Shown: in pieces, positions 1 to 11,406 of the stretch
Position numbering within the stretch: the first letter of the stretch is position 1
Layout of the letters: each line of letters starts with the position of its first letter
From: Galeruca laticollis
Lineage: Eukaryota > Arthropoda > Insecta > Coleoptera > Chrysomelidae
NCBI GenBank assembly: GCA_963921935.1
Contig: OY998175.1
Span: 204,740,655-204,804,654, forward strand
Length of the DNA: 64,000 bases
Direction of reading: 5' to 3'
The notes under the pieces: generated by a model
Told to the model about the DNA's origin: nothing
Seen by the model: only the letters and a program-made list of their open reading frames with translations
Database searches by the model: none
Made by a program: the position numbers and the translations under genes

Positions 1-23
1 TTAGCGACACAAATATAGGTTGT

Positions 24-3000
24 TTATAGTTTAGTTAATATGTTAATGTCACTTAGATATTTAAAAAGGTTCTGTGTATTACAGTTTTCGCCAAGAACTT
101 GGTCTAAATTGTTGCTGAGGTTGTTATCTTGTCTTGATTGTTGGAATTTTGGGCAATCGGTTATTAAATGTTTGACAGTAAGCTGGATCTTGCATAATTC
201 ACATTTTGGGGGTTCACTTTTAGTAATTAAGTAACTATGAGTAAGTTTGGTGTGGCCTATTCGTAACCTAGTCAGTTTAACTTGAAGCGATCTTTTGTTT
301 ATTGGCTGCGCTCGAGGTTTCACTTCCGGTTTCACGTCGCGTAGTTTCGATTGGGACGATTGCCATTCGATTTGCCACAATTTTAGCACTTTTGATTTAA
401 GTAGCGGTTTTATGTCGTCATACACTACCGTTTGCACTTCACTCACGGTTTCACTAATTGCTGCTTGTCGTGATTTGCGGTCGGCTTCTTCGTTTCCTTG
501 AAGGCCAGTATGAGAAGGAACCCAAAGTATTTCCACAAAGTTATTGGAATGTTGCAACTGCGATAATTCGACTTTAATTTGGAGGGCTATTGGATGTGTG
601 GGATAAAGTTGATTGATAATATGGATTGAGTTAAGAGAGTCTGTTATTATGAGGGATCTTGAAGTATTTTTTGTTTTTATGAGAGTAAGTGCTTGAAGAA
701 TGGCGTATAGTTCTCCAGTGCAGACGCTGCTTATTTCGGGTAACTTGAATTGTAGTGTACTGTTTTGCATGATCACTGCCGCGCCTACGCCATCAGAGGT
801 TTTGGATGCGTCTGTATATGCGAGGTGAAATTGTGGATATTTGTCAAGTATGGAGGCAAGTGTTTTCCTAATTAGGGTATGGGGGGTTTCTAATTTGTTA
901 AATTTGCACAGTGAAGTGTCGCTGGGAGGGATATTGATCGACCATGGAGGGGGAGTTTTAATTTTGTTGGAAAGGAAGCGGGGACGTTTGATTTGGAGTT
1001 CTGTGAGAATTTGACTAGCTCTTGCATAGAATGGTGGGTCTGTTTTGATATTTGCCGAATGTAAAGTTTTGTAGTGCTTGGTCAGTATGTTAATGTAGAC
1101 TGGATTCTGCTGGTTTGTGCTGATGGATAGTGCGTATGAAGCGGCAAGGTATTTTCTCCGGAGCTGTAGAGAAGGTTCCCCGGTTTCGCACTGTAGGCTT
1201 TTTATTGGACTTGAACAGAATGCTCCTGTTGCTATTCTTAGTGCTGTGTTTTGAATGGTTTCGAGTTGGTTAAGAGTAGTTTTTTTAGCTGTTGCGTATA
1301 CTATAGAGCAGTAGTCTATCTTTGAGCGAATGAGTGTTTTATATATGTGCATTAGACAGGTATAGTCAGATCCCCAGGATTTGCTTGAGAGTGTTTTCAT
1401 AAGGTTTATACCGTTTTGGCATGATTTTTTAATATGTAGTATGTGTTTCTTCCAGCTGAGTTTTTTGTCAACAATCATTCCAAGAAATCTGATGTTATCG
1501 ACATAGTTTAGGGAAATGTTGTTAAGTTTGAGTTCAGGAGACACAGGATTGTGTTTTCTAGAAAATAATATGCATTTGGTCTTTTCTGTTGAAAATTGCA
1601 GTTCCGTGAGTTTAGACCAGTTTTGAAGTTGGTTTAATGTTTCTTGGATGTGTTTCTGAATTGAGTCGATGTTCTTACCTTTGGAGAATATTACCAAATC
1701 GTCAGCATATAACCTGCCTTTGACTAGTTTGGAATTATGGTTTAATATGTCGTTGACCGCGATCAGGAAAAGTGTTGAACTAATGACTGATCCTTGGGGA
1801 GTCCCGTTAGTTTGTTGTTTTAGAGTTGAAGTTGTGTTATTGGTACGAACACGAAAGAAACGATTATTAAGAAAATTTTGTATGAATTTTAGGATGTTTC
1901 CTTTGATACCCCATGAATGAAGAGTTTTGATAATGCCATGACGCCACGCTGTATCGAAGGCTTTTGTGATATCGATGAAAACTGCAAGGCAATCTTGTTT
2001 ATTCGCGAAAGATTCGTGGATTTCGGATTCCAAATCAATGAGATTGTCTAATGTTGACCTGTTTTGACGGAAACCGCTTTGTTCTTGTATTAAAAGGTTT
2101 CTGTCTTCTTATGTCCACAATAGTCTTTTGTTTATGATTTTTTCCATTATTTTGCTTAGTGCGTTGGTAAGAGATATTGGTCGGTATGAAGTTAACTTAG
2201 TTCTTGGGTAGTTTGCCTTTGGTATGGGTATGACGATTGCCTGTGACCACGTGGATGGGAAAATATTTTTTGTCCAGATTAGGTTGAATATTTGGAGAAG
2301 GTATGACTTGGCAATATGAGGGAGTTTTTGGAGTAAGATTAATGGAATATTATCAGGTCCTGGGGCAGAATTTTTGGTTGTGTCTAAGGAAAAATTGAGT
2401 TCGTCTATAGTTAACGGGATATTAAGTATGTTGTTGTAATGGTCATCGTAATCTAAGAATTCGGCTTCTTTAGTAGTTTTAAATTCCAGAAATTCTTGTG
2501 AGTAGTTTGAGTTGCTCGAGTTGTGCTCAAAATGTGTTGCAAATAATTCGGCCATGCCTTCGTTATTTGAGACTGTGCTATTGTTGTGAGCTATAAAAGG
2601 AATTTTTGTAAATTTGTTTTTTCCTAATATTTTTCTTAGATTTTGCCACACGGTACTTAAAGGTGTAGAGCTGTTTATGTTGGATGCGAACGCTTTCCAG
2701 GAGTTTTTTCTAGCATTCTTTGTAATGTATCTTGCTTGGGCTCTTCTTCTCTTATAGTCTACTAGGTTCCCCAGTGATTTATTTCGTTTTAATTTATTAA
2801 ATGACGCTTTGTATTGTTTAATAGCTTTATCGCATTCAGTATCCCACCACGGCAATGGTGTATGTTTTTTTAGTGCTTTTGTTTTTCCTATAAATTTTTC
2901 TGCTGCATCGGTGATAATTTTTGTGAATGAGTTCAAAATGTTGTCGATGTTATCGTTTTCTAGATTGACGGGAAGTAGAGCGACGTTTTCTTCAATGTAA

Positions 3001-3737
3001 TTACTGAAATTTGGCCAATCAGCATGTTTTATTTTCCATTTTGAAACAGTAGGGTATGTAGTGACGGAGTTTTGATCAGAAATCGTGATTTTGATTGGAT
3101 AATGGTCGCTTCCATATAAATATGGTATAGTGTCCCAGGAAATTAGAGGTGAGATAGTTGGATGGCATATTGATAAATCGATTGCTGATTTCGTGCTTGT
3201 GTGAACATTAACTCTTGTAGGCCTACCGTCATTTAAAATATTTAGATTATGTGCATCTAGGATGTTTCCGATTGTTCTGCCTTTTGCGTTAAAACCTGTT
3301 GATCCCCAAATAGGATTGTGGCCATTAAAATCACCCAGTAAAATTAGAGGTGATGGAACTTGTGACAAAATGTTAGTGATGTCTTGTGAGGTAATTACTT
3401 GATCAGGAGGGATATATATGTTGCAGATATTAATTGTTTGAGGAATTTTGATAGAAATTGCTATTGCTTCTAAGTTTGTATTAAGTGTTATATTGTGTGC
3501 TTCGTATGAACTATTTACATAGATGGCTACGCCTCCGCTTGCTTTTTCCGCGTTGTTTCTGTTTCTGTAAAAACAGGAATAATTGTTGAAGTTGTGATTG
3601 TGTTGTCCATTGAAATTAGTTTCTTGAAGACAAATAATTGATGGTGAAGTTTCATGTATAAGTATTTTGAGCATTTCATAATGGGTGTAAAACCCATTTA
3701 TGTTCCATTGCAATAAATTGAAGATAATATTATGCAA
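24..3737 (-). pseudogene. Non-LTR 1 ORF2: endonuclease-RT-RNase H, one in-frame stop
   Basis: ORF2 nicks target DNA and reverse-transcribes the element RNA. The endonuclease comes first: QWNINGF, LQETNF, GDFNGHNPIWG and GSDHYPI are all visible. The RT follows, with SYRPISLTNALSKIMEK, TPQGSVIS and the catalytic YADD. RNase H follows with D in YTDASK, E in GELYA, D in ITDS and H/D in HTGLQGNEEAD, so its four acidic residues are kept. A CELC...H...C zinc motif lies near the C-terminus. A TAA at 2109-2111 interrupts an otherwise continuous frame just after the INKRLLWT segment, so only the endonuclease part would be made. The frame is open upstream to the ORF1 stop but has no ATG before the first endonuclease motif; the first in-frame ATG is at 3672-3674, after QWNINGF. 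Confidence 0.9.
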
Positions 3738-5217
3738 GTTCTGTTAGGGATTCCTGAGATGTGGCAAGGGAAACGTCAGATTCGGCATCTTCACCTGATT
3801 TTAAAAGCTTCAGTTGTTTCATAATTCTCTTTTTTGTTTTAGTGCATTTGGTCTTTATTTGGCGGTCAGAGGTATATGAATGTATTTTGGTTAAGAGTTG
3901 TAATAGTTCTAGTATATCAGAGGTATAATCTTTTGCTGTACTGAGAGGGTCCACTGATCCTTGTACGTTCTCAAAAAAGTCGATTGTTTGTTCGAAAGAT
4001 ATTATTTGAGTTTCATTGTCGAATAATTCTTTGATAGGTGCCATTTGATTTTCCAGTATGATAGTTGATTTAGAAGTGGATTTCGCTTTTTTGAGTTTTG
4101 CATCTGGTTTACTAAAGCTTGTGTAAGATGTTGTAGTATCGGAAGGAGGTGTTATGATTTCGGTAATATTTCTTTTCGAAGCTGCTTTATTTTTTGGGTT
4201 TTCGATGTCAGTAGCCGTCGATGTTTGTGGAGAATTTGATATTATTTCTAGGGATCTTTTGATGCTATGTGTTTCAGCAAGGTGAGTGATATTCGAATCT
4301 GTGGTAGCTGTTGTTATATTTGCTTCGATGGGCATGGTGGTTGAAATTGAAGATATATCTGTTAGTGGCTCAGCGCTTTGCTCGTTTACTGAGTTTAGAG
4401 TGGATTGACTGGTTGTAGTTGTTGAGTTTGGTGAAGAAGTGTCATCTGTTGGTTGGGGAGGCAACTTTGAAGTGCAAGTGCTAGATAAGTGACCATGTTG
4501 TTTGCAATGATAACACAAATTATCTACAGCGAGAAAAATACGGTATGTGGTGTCATCATAAGTTATCAAAGCTGAGTCTGGTATCGGAATTGTGGGAGGT
4601 ACAATGTATACTTGCCTCCTGAAACTGAATATGTGTTTATAGTCGGGGTTGGTGGTGCCTATTCTTAAAAAGGAAATTGCAGAAGACAGCTTGAAGCCGA
4701 GTTGTTGAAGTTCCCTCTGTAGTACGTCGTGTGGAATGGTGGGACATACATTGGATAAAAGTAGCCTTTCGTTTGGTGTGATAAGTCTGCGTGCTTGTAT
4801 CACTTCGTTATTGATCTTTATGCGCCCATCATGTTTAATGATAAAATCATCTACGATTTCCCTACTTGAGAGGTAAATACATATCCGATTGTTTGAGATT
4901 CTAGATGTGAATAATATGTTTTTCGGACTTATCGTGGAGCCAATAGCCAGGAGATATTCTTCTAATTTAATATTGTTTAGAGAACTAAAAACGATGGCTT
5001 GAAGTTTGGATGGGAAAGTGGGTATGGTAGGTTGCTGAGGTTGGCTAGCTACTTTGGAGTACGAAGGTTGAGATGAAGGTGGAGGTTGAGGTAAGACTTG
5101 TTGTTTTGGTATCGTTGAATGTTGAGTTGGAATTGAGTGTTGAGCTGAAGGTACATGTTGAGATAAAGGTGACTGATTATTGATGTTGTCGCTGGTTATA
5201 ATATTGTCGGTTTCCAT
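3730..5217 (-). CDS. Non-LTR 1 ORF1 (gag-like RNA-binding protein, one CCHC knuckle)
   Basis: A 495-residue open frame starting at ATG (5215-5217). Residues 1-70 are rich in Gln, Pro, Ser and Thr. Residues ~80-230 form a compact hydrophobic region that may be RRM-like, and a CCHC zinc knuckle (CYHCKQHGHLSSTC) lies at about 237-250. A long Ser/Thr-rich linker and a Lys-rich segment precede the C-terminus. ORF1 proteins of I/R1-type elements coat the element RNA in a ribonucleoprotein; that role is family knowledge. The stop codon overlaps the ORF2 frame by a few bases, with ORF2 in the +1 frame. No internal stops are seen, so it could still be translated. Confidence 0.85.
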   Translation of the reverse strand: METDNIITSDNINNQSPLSQHVPSAQHSIPTQHSTIPKQQVLPQPPPSSQPSYSKVASQPQQPTIPTFPSKLQAIVFSSLNNIKLEEYLLAIGSTISPKNILFTSRISNNRICIYLSSREIVDDFIIKHDGRIKINNEVIQARRLITPNERLLLSNVCPTIPHDVLQRELQQLGFKLSSAISFLRIGTTNPDYKHIFSFRRQVYIVPPTIPIPDSALITYDDTTYRIFLAVDNLCYHCKQHGHLSSTCTSKLPPQPTDDTSSPNSTTTTSQSTLNSVNEQSAEPLTDISSISTTMPIEANITTATTDSNITHLAETHSIKRSLEIISNSPQTSTATDIENPKNKAASKRNITEIITPPSDTTTSYTSFSKPDAKLKKAKSTSKSTIILENQMAPIKELFDNETQIISFEQTIDFFENVQGSVDPLSTAKDYTSDILELLQLLTKIHSYTSDRQIKTKCTKTKKRIMKQLKLLKSGEDAESDVSLATSQESLTELA

Positions 5218-5940
5218 GTTCCGCTAAGGTTCGTTTTGCCTGAATACGGCTCTGTCCCGCATCGGACCCAACTGATAAGGCTGGTAAATGGTACGATACC
5301 GGTTTTAATTGTTATTGAATGAATGTGTTTATGTTAAAATATAACACAATTTCTTAATAAAAAAGCAAATTTAGGCTTACTTTGTTAGTCCGTGTCATTC
5401 ACTATGTAGTTATGATCACTTGTATACTGTTTTTATTTAAATTATTTATGATATTTCACTGTGATGTACGAATTTCTCGGAGCTGATTTTAAAAACACGT
5501 TGTGTAGTTTTCGATCAGGGCCGACCACCGATATTTAAAGATTTCTAATAAAGGAATATGTACAACTATAATATACTGCGTCGTGTGATTCATAACATTT
5601 AATCACAACAGAGGAATGTTAAAATACTTTTTTGATACGAAACTGTGAAGGCAGATAAGTCTCAACTGTTAGCGAATACATTTGACAAAATTTAATAATT
5701 AAACTCTTTTGTTTCTTATTTTCGTTCCATTTATTATTGATAGATTACAGTTCAGGGGGAACAATTTAGTATATTACTTTTCCGCCCAACCTATCTAATA
5801 TGCGAGGAAAGTATTGGTTTACCCCAAAAAAAGTTGGAATTTAGAATTTCCTTCAAGTTATTTTTACGTTTTCCATCAACAACAATACGAAAAATGGTTT
5901 TTAGAAAAAAATCTTGTGTGTATGCCGTCGTCGGCCCTTT
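5218..5940. other. Non-coding: probable 5' UTR of non-LTR 1, then unassigned AT-rich DNA
   Basis: The first ~80 bases upstream of ORF1 are comparatively GC-rich and likely belong to the element 5' UTR. Beyond about 5300 the sequence is AT-rich with no ORF, repeat or motif that I recognise. The boundary between element and flank is not visible. Confidence 0.4.
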
Positions 5941-6720
5941 TTTCTTACATGTCTTGTTAGCACGATACAGCCTTCGGAGTGCAATAATTCACCAATTTTA
6001 TGATTGAATATTGTTAAGGACATGTCACAGAGGAACCCTATTGATTTTCAGTTCACCAGAGCCAGTACAACGGGTGCTATGGTACTTGAAGTACGACATT
6101 TTGTCATTTTTTGAGAAATTTCAGTTTTTAGCACGATACAGCCTCCGGAGTTCAACAAGTCACCAGTTTTATGATTGAATATTATACAGGACATCTCACT
6201 GATGAACCCTATCGATTTTCAGCTCACCAGAGCCAATACAACAGGTGATACAGTACTTTAAGTACGATATTTTTGTCATTTTTGGAGAAATTTCAGTTTG
6301 TTAGAACGATACAGCCTCCGGAGTAAATACAAGTGACCAATTTTATGATTGGATATTATTCAGAGAGTCTCAAATATGGACCCTATTGATATTCAGCTCA
6401 CTAAAGCCAGTACAACGGGTGCTATGGTACTTGAAGTAACAAATTTATGTCATTTTAGGAGAATTTGCAGTTTGTTAGCACGATACAGCCTCCAGAGAGT
6501 ATACGATCGATCAATTTTATGATTGAATATTATTCAAGGTGTCTTACAGATGTATCCTATTGATTTTCAGTTGACTAGAGCTAGTACAGCAAGTCCTATA
6601 AATCCAGATATACTACATTTTTGGTAATTTTTAGAGAAATTCCGGTTTGTTAGCACGATACATCCCCGTAGTTTATACAAGTAACAATTTTATGATAGGA
6701 TATTGTGCAGGGCCACAGAT
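5941..6720. repeat. ~173-bp tandem repeat, about 4.5 diverged copies
   Basis: The landmark AGCACGATACAGCCTCCGGA (with variants) recurs at about 5959, 6130, 6303, 6477 and 6652, giving spacings of 171, 173, 174 and 175 bases. The rest of each unit is also shared: a run around TTTTATGATTGAATATT, a CCCTATTGATTTTCAG segment and a (G/T)GAGAAATT(T/C)CAG segment. Copies differ by many substitutions, so this is an old array. The unit length is in the range of nucleosome-sized insect satellites. Confidence 0.85.
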
Positions 6721-6828
6721 TCAGAAAAGTTAGTTTTAATCTTTGAAACCATTTATTTTATTTAAATATTTATCGTTATTAATAATAAATAAAGAGTTTA
6801 AGTGTTCAATTTATCATGGGTATATGAA

Positions 6829-7364
6829 AGCGTGATAATTCTACATCCAGTGACTCCGACTCAGATAGCTCTACAAATAATAGTAGATACAAATCTCGCA
6901 ATTCGGGACGAAAACGTTTGAGTGGGGAACCTGTAGACGTGGGTACATCAAAAAAGAAATATAAGCATTCGCCAAAAAAGAAAAGGAGCAATGATAGGCA
7001 GTTACGTACGCCTCAAATACATGAAGTTGCAATTCTTGAGAGCTCTACAACTGCGTCAAATACAAAGGATCCAGCGATAGGAAGCGAAGGCACTGGAATC
7101 GCTTTTGCGCAGAACTTCTCGTCATCGGATGAAGCTCGAGTCGATCGCTTGGAGCATCTTTTGGAAATTCTTGTGCAACAAAGGCAAAATACGGAGTGCC
7201 GACCCGTGTCTCTGAGAAGTGGTTGCATACCTGAGTTCAATCCAGAAAATGAAAATTTATCCGCTGTTAACACTAGAAGCGCCGAGCTTACCTGCACACC
7301 TATTAGTGCTATAAATGAGGGGTCATTATCACCCCATCTTTTTCCTCATATAAATATTGCATAA
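6829..7364 (+). pseudogene. Gypsy-type gag N-terminal fragment
   Basis: An open frame without a convincing ATG start (it opens after a TGA). It begins with a Ser/Asp-rich segment, then a Lys-rich basic patch (KKKYKHSPKKKR), a short amphipathic stretch (RVDRLEHLLEIL) and the segment CIPEFNPENENLSA. That last segment resembles the start of the capsid-like domain of insect Gypsy gag proteins. The similarity then fades and the frame stops at 7364. It is on the same strand as, and upstream of, the gag/protease fragment at 11860-12960 and the RT fragment at 33441-34019, so it may be the first piece of one dispersed element. The function is inferred from weak similarity. Confidence 0.45.
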
Positions 7365-7435
7365 CCTGCAAATACTAAAAAGCTGTTAATTACATACTCA
7401 TGAACTAGTTGTCGCATTTGGCACAAGCTACAATT

Positions 7436-9165
7436 TTAACAAATGTTTCCAGAACAGTTTTCCCACGCAAACTTGAGACACTTTTCACATTTGACGGCAG
7501 TCTTGTTTCCTCTGCAGTGTCTTTTAATCTGATATTTATGTCTTATTTGCGATGGTTTTTGGTTAGGTGACTTGGACAACATCAGAGGTATTTTTACTTC
7601 GACAATACGCTGCTCGAAGTTCTGCAAATTTTCTCAAAAACCGGTGCCTGCTTATTTTCTCTCCTGTAATTCCTTTGTATAAAACCCAAGCATTTATTAG
7701 AGCTAAATCATGAATGTTATAAAAAAATTGAACGGGCCAACGACGTGAGACAGCTCTGGTGGTGTACTGCCTAGTCATTTGGTCAATAATATCGACTCAA
7801 TATTTAGTGCTGTTATAAAAACTAACAGTTTCCGGTAGACACATTAGAGTGCAAGGTACTTAGGATGAGAACATTTTTATATATTTTTGCTGGTATACAG
7901 TTAGCGTGCAGTTTCCATACTACAAAAGTTTTGTATCGTAGAGGGTTGCTTTACGCAATTTTATTTCAACTGGTATTTATTTTCGAATCCTATTTACCGT
8001 ACCAACTATTGTAGTTTTAGCTTGTTGCAGGCGCTTAACCAATTTTACTGACGTAAATAAATTGTCTGTAGTAACATTTCTGTCTTTAATCAAAAATGGT
8101 TTCATAAGACGACAAACCACATTTTCGGGAAGGCTTTCATCTGCAGGACGATGAGCATATTTTCCTAGATAGGGAAATGTATTGCACATATATTTGGAAT
8201 TGGCATCATCAAGCATCCAGTATCCGATGCCAAACTTATCCGGTTTATTAGCCATATATTGCGTGAATGGGCAACGTGCTTTGGTGGGAGATAACTGTTC
8301 GTCAACTGTCACAAATTCGCCGGGTAAGTAACAAGTTATGCAATTTTCAATAAACCGATCCCAAATAAACGATGTCAACGCAAATTTGTCCGTCTTGAGG
8401 CGCTCAGATCGACATTGTCGTTCGTCAAATCTCCGATATCGCATTATGTTACGAAAACGGTTCCAGCTCATTGTTTTTCAAAAAAATCATATTCCCTAAT
8501 CCTTAGACCAGAAGAGATCACAATCCATTCCTACGAATTTATAAGATCCACAAACATACAGTAAATCAATGAGTGTATCAAGTTCTTCTAGTGTTATCGA
8601 CCAGTCATTTTCTCCCTGATGACAAGCTTCAGCCTCTGTACACATTTTTATGTGTCGTAAAATTGGTTCAGACATAATCAATCGCCACGAAGTCAACACA
8701 TCTCCATGAATTATGTACCGTTTAGCATACGGTGTTGGTCATGGAGTTTCTCTAACAATATTCGGAGTGGATGCGCTTCCTGGAGTTTTACCTTCAATGT
8801 CAATTACCTTCCTGTCACAGCCAAGGAAATTGAATCCAGTGGCAAAGATATTGGAACTAGTATTCGCTGCTGATGTTTGAAGAACCTTTGGCGGACATCC
8901 ATGCCCAAGTCCCCGCCCTCTACCCCGCTTACTTTCACTATCGGTTGTTTTAGCATCGTTTTCTTCATTTTGTAATCCAGTATATTGATGACTAACCGAA
9001 ACGCCAGCTGCAACAACGGAAATTATAGTTTATACAGAGATATAAAAAACAATATATACTTCAAGTATATTTTATTTTTACCTTGCTGACTTCCACCATT
9101 GGTAACCTCGGAACGGTCATTTTGATATTGAAAACCAGTTGCTTGACTACCCGCCAAAGAACATT
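7436..9165 (-). pseudogene. piggyBac-type transposase pseudogene 1 (main part, with one intron)
   Basis: Reading on the minus strand from 9165, a small exon (9165-9082) joins across a 74-bp intron to a basic region (SESKRGRGRGLGHG). The transposase core follows: SWRLIMSEPILRHIK, then LFWSKD, then MSWNRFRNIMRYRRFDERQ. The catalytic Asp residues typical of piggyBac are visible in TVDEQL, TTDNLF and VDIIDQM. The C-terminus (7436-7600) is Cys-rich (HCRGNK...CEKC...C), as in the piggyBac C-terminal zinc domain. A TGA near 8742, a TAG/TAA cluster near 8495 and frameshifts between 7977 and 7778 kill the gene. The likely N-terminal exon is further upstream at 11209-11406. Confidence 0.85.
9008..9081 (-). 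other. 74-bp spliceosomal intron in piggyBac pseudogene 1
   Basis: On the minus strand the exon ends AGCAAG and is followed by GTAAAA. The downstream end is TTGTTGCAG followed by CTGGCG. Joining the exons restores one frame (phase 1), while both exons are closed by the intron in that frame. A second acceptor-like sequence (CTAGCTGCAG) at 9166 marks the start of the upstream small exon. Confidence 0.7.
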
Positions 9166-9215
9166 CTGCAGCTAGAAATAGTTCCTTTATTTCAGAGACG
9201 AGCAAATAGAACACA

Positions 9216-11208
9216 TAATTGTTTTCTCCGAAATTACGAGCTTATCAATGCAGCATGTATAAAAAATAATCATCTAAGACAATTGGATACAAACCTTCGG
9301 TTGCTGCAGTTCCGCTTTTTGTTTTGCATTCTTTGCTCACTTCAACAGAATCGTACAAATCTACCCTTCGTTACCGAGTTGTTTCTTAAACAAAAAAATT
9401 CGCTATCACCACTCTAATAAATGCTGTCACCAAATGTAATAAATGAGACCCTTCTATCTCGGGTCCGCTGTCACCAGTGTAATCACTTGCTGCCCACCAA
9501 ATGAAATAAAGCAGTCGAGCGTGAAAAAAACAAATCCAGTCCGATTTAGGCAGGGATCTCCTGGGCTTAAAGCGGTAGAATTACCCTTGCCAGGCCAGAG
9601 TTAATCTCATTGCTCAGCCTCGTATCCAAATACACTGCTCACTCAAGTGGCAAATCGTGGTAGGGATTTGAATAATGTTTCGGTACCATAAATGTTTAGA
9701 GAAAATATGTTATATATTTCACTGTATAAATATTACTAGAAAAAATATTAAATATTTCCCAATAAAAAATACACACTTATAAACAAATTTTTCAGTGTGT
9801 GAATGGGCCGCATGATTTCGGCCCTATTTCGTAATTGACCTGCCTCACTGCGAAAATAATTGTCTACTGAAAAAAAAAGGTACTAATCGACCGCTGCTAA
9901 TTTTCTATTTGTCGAATGTCATTGTACTTCATGTAAATATAATGGAAAATTAGAGAATTATAACTCTGCTGATTTGATAAATAGAGAATTATAACTCTGC
10001 TGATTTGATAAATCTTATCGGTAAACCGTTCAGTATGTATTAACAAACATTCAGAGTTTCTGTTTTTCTTCCGCGCGAATAAAATATAAATTTTATTTAT
10101 TTCACTAGATATGAGTAAATGATATAACCGCGTCTGGAAAACCAAATTATTTAATCGTTGCCAAAATTCAACGATAACCTGATTTTACGGAGGCAAAATC
10201 ATACGGTCCGGGCAAATGATATGAATTACAATTAGTCTTGTCCTAAAACTTACCTATCGCCTATCTACGGGGTGGGCGAGAATTATGTGACAAAAAAATA
10301 TTAAATAAATCCTGTCAAGTTACATATACACTAAAGAAAAATCGTTCCTACAATCTTGTGTAAAATCTACTACTATAATATCTCACACAATAAAATTATA
10401 TCTATGAAACGAGCGGTGCACAAATTATGAGCCAGAACCTATGAACTTGTCTAATAACACAGTGAAGAAACTTTTATATATTCTACCTACGCAAATATTT
10501 ATGTTATCAATATCAAGTTTAGAATCAGCGCACAAAAAAAATAAATGATTCTCTCCCAAAAAAAAAATCTTAGACTTGTTCAAAAACTTACTGTGTGGAA
10601 ACTTCCCTTCTATTGTCTCTGCTCACTGACTGATTTTAATATTTATCTAGAAACTGCGGAAGACGCTAAATTTCTAGCACACATTGTTGAGATATCATGG
10701 ATCACGGTCGGAGAGAGAGTTTTTTCCGTCTTGTGTTCCTCAGAGGACAGCGCTCACTGTCAAGGATATCTGAGTATCTCTTTGACGCCCTGACACAATG
10801 GAGAGAAACTTCTCCCTATCAACCCGCGAACAATAAAAAAATGACACCCGTTAACGTGACAGGGAAGAACTTTTCCGTTCGCGTTTTTCGCCCGACTCTG
10901 TGCCTTGTCTGCTCTGAATTTACTTTTTATCATTTCCCCAAATTTTGTATGGGGTTTTGTGCTGAATTGCAAAGGTTGCATTTTTTGTTTTAGAGTGGCC
11001 TCAATTTTTATTACTAACCGTTTGTATAGAAAATAATAATTTTAATTTGCCCTAGTTAATTGTTGCAAAATGTTATGGTCCTGTCTCACTTTTGTTAAAC
11101 AAAAAGTATGTCGAATTCTACTTTCATTATATTTGAAATAAAATATATATTCCACCGTGTGTTCTGAAATTTACTGATTTGAGGTTTCCTATTTAATATT
11201 CGAATTTA
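9216..11208. other. No gene recognised; AT-rich interval between two piggyBac exons
   Basis: Holds several short overlapping ORFs with no recognisable motif. It includes a perfect 31-bp tandem duplication (9951-10012). A block at 9405-9660 repeats short motifs of the form GCTGTCACCA...GTAATAAA, which look LTR- or MITE-like. A more GC-rich block lies at 10690-10920. If the piggyBac gene once ran from 11406 to 7436, this stretch is intron plus later insertions. Confidence 0.35.
9951..10012. repeat. 31-bp perfect direct tandem duplication
   Basis: The 31-base unit starting TAGAGAATTATAACTCTGCT occurs twice head to tail (9951-9981 and 9982-10012) with no mismatch, suggesting a recent slippage or repair event. 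Confidence 0.9.
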
Positions 11209-11406
11209 TTACGATTCGCTGGAAATGATTCTCCTTGGGTAATATACTGATTCGTCGTCCTCGGCGTTACTGTCATCTCTACCGGAGTCATCCATTGCCA
11301 TTTCGTTGGCTATTTGTTCAAGTTCAGAATAACTGAGATATTTATGACGCCACATTTTTACAACACGTGTGTGAACGCACTCACTTGTAAACAAGAACTG
11401 AATCAA
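11209..11406 (-). pseudogene. piggyBac-type N-terminal acidic exon
   Basis: A short minus-strand frame with MWRHKYLSYSELEQIANEM followed by an acidic stretch (DDSGRDDSNAEDDES) and RRIISSES. A hydrophobic helix with Ser-Glu-Leu spacing followed by a run of Asp/Glu is the usual start of piggyBac transposases, and the strand matches the piggyBac core at 7436-9165. I could not find a donor site whose phase joins directly to the 9165 exon, so another exon may be missing. Confidence 0.55.

Larger units (their letters stand above)
1..5300 (-). mobile_element. Non-LTR retrotransposon 1 (I/R1-type, two ORFs), 3' end cut by window edge
   Basis: A minus-strand LINE with ORF1 (zinc-knuckle nucleic-acid-binding protein) followed by ORF2 (AP-type endonuclease, reverse transcriptase, RNase H). 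The order on the minus strand is ORF1 (5217 to 3730) then ORF2 (3737 to 24). The short stretch upstream of the ORF1 ATG is the presumed 5' UTR, whose far limit I cannot place. Only 23 bases of 3' UTR lie in the window, so the tail and target duplication are not visible. The RNase H domain argues for an I, R1 or LOA-type clade rather than Jockey proper. Apart from one nonsense codon in ORF2 the element looks intact, so it is probably young. Confidence 0.9.

Noticed and set aside
7013..7297. 94-codon minus-strand ORF opposite the gag fragment
   Set aside because: Antisense shadow of the gag-like frame, which has the better motif evidence.
10545..10993. Two overlapping plus-strand ORFs and one antisense ORF in a GC-richer block
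   Set aside because: No motif, mutually overlapping, no start context; more likely LTR or MITE debris.
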